Source of the DNA: Ophiosphaerella korrae
Lineage: Eukaryota; Ascomycota; Dothideomycetes; Pleosporales; Phaeosphaeriaceae
Direction of reading: 5' to 3'
Assembly (NCBI GenBank): GCA_028456385.1
Contig: JALNQF010000586.1
Span: 1-21,038 of the forward strand
Length of the DNA: 21,038 nucleotides
Position numbers and translations under genes: made by a program. A model generated the notes under the pieces. The model was not told the origin of the DNA. It did no database searches and saw nothing but the letters and a program-made list of their open reading frames with translations. Of this stretch, positions 20,143 through 21,038 are shown piece by piece. Positions within the stretch are counted from its first letter, which is position 1; every line of letters starts with the position of its first letter.

Positions 20143-20243
20143 CTAATATATAAGTTTACTTTTTAATTAATTTAATATAGTATATATTAAATAGAATTTT
20201 AATAATAATTAAAAAAGGGGTAAAAAAAAGATAGTTAACTTAC
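20143..20243 (-). other. Intron 2 of the Tc1 transposase (101 bp)
   Basis: Donor GTAAGT (20243-20238) and acceptor TAG ending at 20143. Removing it joins KKAVKRG to YSFQQDN in one frame with a codon split after its first base. Without removal the frame has no family match across this stretch. Confidence 0.8.
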
Positions 20244-20399
20244 CTCGTTTTACTGCCTTTTTAACATGCTTATTTAGGATATTACGGATATAGCGAGAGG
20301 AGTTTAGAGTAGTATTATTAATTAGGTCCCTAATATACTCTAGTTTAGATCTCCCTCCTATCCAAATAGATCCCTAAACTTGGATCTTTAGTCCTTTCG

Positions 20400-20504
20400 C
20401 TAAAAAAATCGTTAGTAACATAGTTATTAAAAAATAAGAATATTAAAATAAAACTATGCGTAAAATAAAGTATTTTAGTGTATTAGGATTTACTTTAAAC
20501 TTAC
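20400..20504 (-). other. Intron 1 of the Tc1 transposase (105 bp)
   Basis: Donor GTAAGT (20504-20499), consensus branch site TACTAAC (20417-20411) and acceptor TAG ending at 20400. Splicing joins ARISITN to the QV*GSIWIGG exon in frame. Size and signals are typical of filamentous ascomycete introns. Confidence 0.88.
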
Positions 20505-21038
20505 TTGTATTAGTTATAGAAATCCGAGCTTTTCTAACCTCTTTTTTACCCCTTTTTCGATAATATTTAGACCTAGCTCCTTTTCTAGCCTCTATACCGC
20601 TTTCATCTAAAAATATTATTTTTCTTAGACTAAATTCTTCATTTTTTAGTCTTCGTAGCTGTTCTTTACTATAACTAACTCTTTTTATAGCCTTTTTTTT
20701 GTTAATTAAAGGCTTTTTATTTGTAATATTAATTGTATAACCTTCTTCTTTAATAAAGCGTTGTAAGCTCCTAAGAGAGACTTTTATATTATTTTCAAAT
20801 AATAATCTCTTATTTGTTTTCTTTAGACTTCTTTCTAAGTCTCTATTTAATTGCCTTTTAGCTCTTGAATTTAACTTCGTAATACGTCTATCTTTTACGC
20901 GGCTAATAGTAGGAGTTTTACTAATCTTTTTATTTATTCGATTTATAGCGTTTATAATAGACCTATAATCTTTTTTTAGAATATTAGAAATAGTAGATAA
21001 AGGCGTTTAAGCCTTATAAAGAAGGTTAACTTTAGATT

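Larger units (their letters stand above)
19407..21038 (-). mobile_element. Tc1/mariner (DD34E) DNA transposon, continues past window
   Basis: The element begins CAGAGGGGTGACACG directly after a TA (19405-19406) that interrupts element 1 copy 2. TA target and a CAG-starting terminus are typical of Tc1/mariner. The minus strand codes a Tc1-type transposase. About 400 bases of noncoding 3' sequence lie between the terminus and the transposase stop; they include an inverted repeat with arms GTTAACTT/AAGTTAAC around 19590-19612. The other terminus is outside the window. CpA and TpG are present at ordinary-looking frequency in the noncoding end, so RIP here is much lighter than to the left. Confidence 0.9.
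19805..21038 (-). pseudogene. Tc1-family DD34E transposase, two introns, RIP-broken, 5' end outside window
   Basis: Cuts and rejoins the element's own ends in the nucleus. Three exons join in frame on the minus strand. Exon 1 (21038-20505) carries HTH-like DNA-binding sequence (TPLSTISNILKKDYRSI) and the first catalytic Asp in FLDES (20605-20607). Exon 2 (20399-20244) reads GSIWIGGRSKL and SRYIRNILNKHV. Exon 3 (20142-19805) has the second Asp in FQQDNS (20123-20125) and the Glu in LDLNPIENV (20018-20020), exactly 34 residues later, and ends in the typical AVIDTKGYPTKY. Stops lie at 21007-21009 (probably former Gln), 20374-20376, 20084-20086, 20009-20011 and further on, mostly where family members have Trp (TGG>TAG). 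Exon 1 is open for about 167 codons. The catalytic triad is intact, but the stops make it a pseudogene. Confidence 0.92.

Overview
The window looks like a gene-free, AT-rich transposon block from a filamentous ascomycete (Pezizomycotina) damaged by repeat-induced point mutation (RIP). CpA and TpG dinucleotides are almost absent over most of the sequence, TpA/TAG is extremely common, and every recognisable coding frame is broken by stops where Trp (TGG>TAG) or Gln (CAA>TAA) codons would stand. Family-level domain content (Ty3/gypsy chromoviruses, a DD34E Tc1 element with GTAAGT introns) fits this. The species cannot be named from the sequence. No host gene, tRNA, rRNA or CRISPR array was found.

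Layout. (1) About 1-8390: a nearly complete Ty3/gypsy element on the minus strand (element 1, copy 1): chromodomain and integrase at the left, then RNase H, reverse transcriptase, protease and gag to the right, ending in a palindrome/17-bp direct-repeat block. (2) About 8391-13460: a second, unrelated-looking Ty3/gypsy family on the minus strand (element 2), with gag, protease, RT, RNase H and the start of integrase. It is cut off inside the integrase core at the element 1 junction and has an LTR-like end at about 13026-13460. (3) About 13475-14115: the end of a chromovirus integrase plus chromodomain on the plus strand, followed by two tandem 0.84-kb LTR-like repeats (14293-15139 and 15140-15975). 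Their last ~260 bp are also found, inverted, at the end of element 2. (4) 15976-19406: a second, partial copy of element 1, matching 2650-5798 and interrupted by a 265-bp solo LTR (18820-19084) with a TTCTT target duplication. (5) 19407-end: a Tc1/mariner DD34E element inserted at a TA inside that copy. It carries a transposase pseudogene with two recognisable introns and continues past the window edge.

The parts form a nested stratigraphy. The two gypsy families are saturated with RIP-type changes. The solo LTR and the Tc1 element keep CpA/TpG and look younger. The two copies of element 1 differ largely by transitions, often CpG in one and TpA in the other. I found no evidence for a new functional system. 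The points of most interest are the decay pattern, the nested insertions with their exact junctions, and the unusual repeat structures at element ends.
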